From: Echiichthys vipera
Lineage: Eukaryota; Chordata; Actinopteri; Perciformes; Trachinidae
NCBI GenBank assembly: GCA_963691815.1
Contig: OY829668.1
Location: 13,426,643-13,490,642, forward strand
Direction of reading: 5' to 3'
DNA: 64,000 nucleotides
A program made the position numbers and the translations under genes. Under the pieces are notes generated by a model. That model ran no database searches, had not been told where the DNA came from, and saw only the letters and a program-made list of their open reading frames with translations. Shown in pieces: positions 59,560-64,000 of the stretch (the stretch's first letter is position 1; each line of letters opens with the position of its first letter).

Positions 59560-60640
59560 TAGTTATTTTTACATCTCGAGGCTTTTCTGAAACTCAGAGA
59601 CGCCACATTTCCATCTCGTCTCGGTCCGTTCCACAGTTTAACTCCTGAAACTGAAACGCATCTTTAACATTTGTTCTCACTTTACATGTAAAATTAAATA
59701 ATATAAAAAAAATTGATGATTTATAGATTCACGCTTTATCTATATTTCTATATTTGTCTATATTTGTTTTATTTACATTTCCCCAAACTTCAACACTATA
59801 TGACATATGGCGTTATAATTGAACAATACAATACAGGCAAACATTTCCTATTCAACAAACCCCTTGTTTGGTAAACAATAGCAATAGAATAAATCATAAA
59901 TGTAAATATTATAATAATGAATATAAATATTCTGTATGTGTCTTCCAACAAAGTTTATAATCTATGATCACTCCCAAAATTTGTGTTTCATAAACTCTTT
60001 TAATTTCAGATCCATTTATATTCAGCTTGATTTCACAGTAAGCTTCACTGAGCACCATCAAGTTTGTTTTAGCTTCATTTAGCGATAATTTATTTACATT
60101 AAAACATTATTTTTTAACATAATCACTTCCCTTTCCACTGTTTTTAACAGTTCTTTCATGTCCCGACCTAAACAAAACGAATGTGTGTCATCTGCAAATG
60201 TCACAAACTTCAACTGACTCAAGTATAAATAACTGGGGTCCCAATTCTGAACCTTGTGGAACACCACAGGTTATTCTTCTAACATGTGATTCAGTATTTT
60301 TTTTTTTAAATAAAATGTAGAATTTTTTTAAAGGTTTCACATTTGAACCTTTTATTTAAAACATCTTTTAACCAATTTTGCGTGACACCTCTTCGTTCAA
60401 ATTTCTGCGGACATAAGAACCGATCGATTGTGTCAAACGCTAACTAATGTAAATCACTTTATATATCTACAGTTTGTTTCTTATCTAGTGCTGTTGCTAT
60501 ATTTTCTACAAACTTCTACAAAAGTAACTCATATTTCTTAATAAAGTCGTTAAGTCTATTTACAAACAGTTTTTCTCGTATTTTAGCAAACTGATGTAGA
60601 AAAGACTGTCTATTATTTATAAAATTCACCATTTTTATAG
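59560..60640 (-). pseudogene. Decayed non-LTR retrotransposon reverse transcriptase (LINE, L2/CR1/Rex-like)
   Basis: On the minus strand, in order from high to low coordinate: AFDTIDRFLCPQKFERRGVT and QNWLKDVLNKRF (60330-60440); RRITCGVPQGSELGPQ (60235-60285); TFADDTHS (about 60180-60205, the catalytic YADD-type motif as FADD); NEAKTNLMVL (60060-60090); EIKRVYETQILGVIIDYKL (59950-60030); FQFQELNCGTD near 59600-59640. These are reverse-transcriptase motifs in their correct order but in different frames with stops, so the gene is dead. The endonuclease half was not found; the family within LINEs is not settled. Confidence 0.8.
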
Positions 60641-61076
60641 ATTGGAACTTTTCATTTTGTTGGGATAGATAAGTAATATATATATATTATATAATGTTTT
60701 TCATATATGGGAATAAAAAATGAAAAAATAATAAGTAGACAAATAAAAGATAATTATACAAATACAAATGAATACATATATTTTATTAAAAGGGTAATTA
60801 AAGGTGAAAGTAGACGAATAAAAGATAGTTAGAGGAATACAAATTAATACAAATAAATTCATTAAAGTGAAGAGACAAATAGAGGAATTTTAAATCATAA
60901 TTAAAATACAACAGATATGAATGAAGGAAAATAGACATGTGTGCGAATAGAAAATAAGAAAATAATAGGTAGACGAATAGAAAATGATTATACAAATACA
61001 AATTATTATGAATAAATTAATAAAAAGAGTAATTAAAGATGAAGGTAGACAAATAGAAAATAATAAAGAATAATCT

Positions 61077-61282
61077 CATCTCATCTCATCTTCATCCGCT
61101 TATCCAGGGTCGGGTCGCGGGGGCAGCAGCTTTAGCAGGGGACCCCAAACTTCCCTTTCCCGGGCCACACTAACCAGCTCTAACTGGGGGATCCTGAGGC
61201 GTTCCCAGGCCAGTGTGGAGATATAATCTCTCCACCTGGTCCTGGGTCTTCCCCGAGGCCTCCTCCCAGCTGATTTTGTCAT
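61077..61282 (-). mobile_element. LINE 3' end fragment (reverse-transcriptase C-terminus)
   Basis: Minus-strand frame GRRPRGRPRTRWRDYISTLA and WERLRIPQLELVSVARERE with VWGPLLKLLPPRP is the well-known C-terminal segment of abundant fish LINE elements. It is followed by GGATAAGCGGATGAAGATGA and a GATGA-type 3' tail. It is a 5'-truncated insertion, distinct from the older relic at 59560-60640. Confidence 0.75.
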
Positions 61283-62466
61283 ATTAATGTTTTTCAGTTG
61301 ATTCTTCTGCAGATTTGAAGTCTTTAAATTATGTTAAGTATTAAAGTGCAGCTGCTCCCCCTGCAGGCCGTTCCCTGTCACCACACACACAAAATATAAA
61401 CGGCTCGAGGACACAGTCACACTTCTTTTATAATATCAATAGATTTTTTTATTCTTAAATTTTCTGACAGTTTTTAACACATCGCTCTCAAAAACTCCAC
61501 CAAGGAAATACATAAATATTAAATCAAAAATATTTTCTCCATTGCTAAGGTTTATTTTTGATTTTACAGAAAGTCATGATTCCCATTTGAAATCACTTTT
61601 TTTGTTTTACAGGGTGAAATGATGAAATATATAAAAATATATATTTTCAGTGTGATTTTCACATTTTGCCCTAAAACATTCAAGTGAAATTGTTTTTTCA
61701 AAATTTCTAAAAATTAATAAAAAATGAAAAACTACAATATCAGTGTTGTTAAAGTGACGAGCCCGTTTAGAATAATAATTATAAACATTCTCAATGTTTG
61801 TTAATATAAATGAATTAATTAAAGGGGAATTAAAGAGTGTAGACAAATAGAGAATTTTGAATAAATACATTTAAAAAGTAATCAAAAAATAATTAAAATA
61901 CAACAGATCTTTGTTATTGATCAGAATGAATGAAGGGAAATAAAAAAATATGTGAATTAAAAATGAAAAAATATTAAGTAGACAAATAAAAAAGAATTAT
62001 ACAAATACAAATGAAAACAAATAAATGAATTAAGATCAAAATTGAGAAGATTAATAGAGGAATTTTAAATGAATAAATTAAAAAAAGTAATCAAAAAATA
62101 ATGAAAATATAACAGATATGAATGAAGAAAAATAAACATGTGTGCAAATTAAAAATGAAAAAATAATAAGTAGAGGTATAAAAAATAATTACACAAATAC
62201 AAATGAATACAAATAAAGAGGAAAGAAGACAAATAAAAAAAAGTATACAAATAAAGGGAAAGTTAGACAGGGAAATAAACAAATATGTAAATTAAGATCA
62301 ATAATTACATAATAATCAATAAATAAATACATCTATGAATTATGTGAATAGAAAACTTAAAAAATAAAACTTAAAAAAAAAAAACTTTAAAAAAATATTT
62401 TCAAATGAATAAAAATGATTAAATAAATGGGAACATTAAAGAGAAATTAAGTGAAAACAGCAATTA

Positions 62467-62499
<33 letters not shown>

Positions 62500-62690
62500 T
62501 AATTCTAAATATTATATTGGTTCATTTATTGTTATGAGAGTATTTATGGAGTCATTTATTTCCTCTCAGTTTATTTTGTCATTTTAATGTTTTTCACTTA
62601 ATTCTTCTGCAGATTTAAATTATTTAAATTATTTAAAGTATGAAAGTGCAGCTGGTGCCGTTCCCTGTCACACACACACAAATATCATAT
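61265..62690 (+). repeat. Duplicated 125-bp block 1.3 kb apart
   Basis: TAATGTTTTTCA...TTGATTCTTCTGCAGATTT through AAAGTGCAGCTG and CCGTTCCCTGTCA and a (CA) run occurs at 61285-61395 and again at 62583-62685. The sequence between is AT-rich with AAATAATTAAAATACAACAG duplications. Part of a larger tandem duplication is likely. Confidence 0.65.
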
Positions 62691-62724
62691 TTATAATATT
62701 AATAATCTGTTTCCTTTATTTCAG

Positions 62725-62754
62725 AGCTCAGCGTCACTGAAGACCATAAACCAG
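62725..62754 (+). CDS. Candidate 30-nt micro-exon
   Basis: TTTCCTTTATTTCAG precedes and GTAATAATG follows a 30-nt segment, AGCTCAGCGTCACTGAAGAC and CATAAACCAG. Open in phase 0 as SSASLKTINQ and in phase 2 as LSVTEDHKP. Good pyrimidine tract and donor in otherwise AT-rich DNA. It could belong to the gene starting near 52.2 kb. Too short to identify. From 62755 to the end only AT-rich sequence is visible. Confidence 0.25.
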
Positions 62755-64000
62755 GTAATAATGTCATTTATTAATATTAATATTATGTCATATCGTCACT
62801 GTGGAGAACCGACGCTGCTAAAACTACATATTACTACATATTTATCCATAAATACATTAATTTGACATTAAATGTACCACGAACAATAATCAAAATTTAA
62901 GCTCTGTATTATTTTACCTGCGTATGAATTATTTTACTGTTTATTTATATTCCTTATTCTAATTTGATCCATTTTAAAATGCGTACATGTGTTTTAAAAT
63001 GCATTTTTTTGTTGTTATTTTAAAGAAATGAATTATGAATAAATAAGATGACAGTGATAAATAAACATTTTAAAATGAGTAAAAATAGAAAAATGATTAA
63101 AAGGGAAAGTTCAAAAGCAAAGTTAATGTTTATGAGGAATCGATTAATTCATTATTTATCAAGTCCATTTATGTATTTATTCATTTTGCAACTTTATTAT
63201 TTATTGAAATAAATGTATTACATATTATTTATATTTATTAAACATTCATTATTATCCTTTATAATCATGTTTATTTTTTAATTTGATTTAAGTTTAAGTT
63301 AAATCACTATTTATAAAGTCTATTTATATATTTACTTATTTTTCTACATTTATTATTAATTATGTATTATTATTAATTATTTATTTAAATAAATATGTTA
63401 TATATTTATTATGTTATATAATCATATCATTTTATTTGTGATACATTTACTGACAAATTAAACTTTTATCAAGCCTATTTATGTATTTATTTATATTATA
63501 AATGCATTTTTTAAAATGTATTTCTATGTTTTAAATAAATATTAAAACATATTTTATATATTATAATTATTTATTCAATTACATTTTAAAGCTATAATTA
63601 TGTTATTCCTTTACTGACAAATTAAACATTTATCAAATCTATTTATGTATTTATTTGTATTATAAATTATTTTTTTTAATGTATTAATTTTTTTTTTCAA
63701 TAAATATAAAACAATACATTTTTTATATGTTATTACTGTATATTTTATATTTGTGGTAAATTCTCTGACAAATTAATTATTTATCAAATCTATTTATGTA
63801 TTTATTTGGATCATACATTTTTTTTAATGTATTAATATATATAATAATTATATGTTTTTATTTATGGTACATTTACTGAAAAATTAATTATTTATCAAAT
63901 CTAATTATGTATTTATTTGGATCATAATTGTAATTTTAAACATATTTTTATTATTATTATTTTTCTTTACATTTACCAACATATGAATTAATTTATAGAG

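Overview
The window looks like nuclear genomic DNA of a ray-finned (teleost) fish. It holds multi-exon vertebrate genes with GT-AG introns, tRNA-derived SINEs and LINE reverse-transcriptase debris of fish type, long (CA)n/(GT)n tracts, and an extreme load of minisatellites. No prokaryotic, viral or organelle gene organisation is visible. Species cannot be fixed from sequence alone.

Three genes are recognised, all on the + strand. (1) 531-5542: the last exons of a CARM1/PRMT4-like arginine methyltransferase, divergent enough from ordinary CARM1 to suggest the paralogue carm1l. Its normal C-terminus is not found. A 30-bp-period, partly coding minisatellite sits between a short exon and a plausible terminal coding segment with poly(A) signal. 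(2) 11462-26745: a complete phosphoinositide phospholipase C delta, closest to PLCD4. Fifteen coding exons join in phase to 756 codons plus stop: PH, EF-hands, X, linker, Y and C2, with all catalytic residues present. (3) 29232-42270: slx9 (FAM207A), a ribosome biogenesis factor, six exons in phase giving 245 aa, with large repeat-filled introns.

Beyond 42.3 kb lies a repeat-dominated stretch: TTTTGCATC-type arrays in both orientations, a 664-bp higher-order triplication, a 52-bp array, SINEs and LINE relics. A GC-rich segment near 52.1-52.6 kb looks like a 5' UTR exon and promoter of a gene running to the right. Candidate single exons lie at 57.5 kb (- strand) and 62.7 kb (+ strand). The last 6 kb is very AT-rich and contains a decayed LINE reverse transcriptase on the minus strand.

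The most unusual theme is that several minisatellite families do not occur as bare arrays. They recur at different loci together with the same conserved flank, as if short mobile elements carry the arrays. The genes do not form one pathway: arginine methylation, phosphoinositide signalling and ribosome assembly are independent functions that happen to be neighbours.
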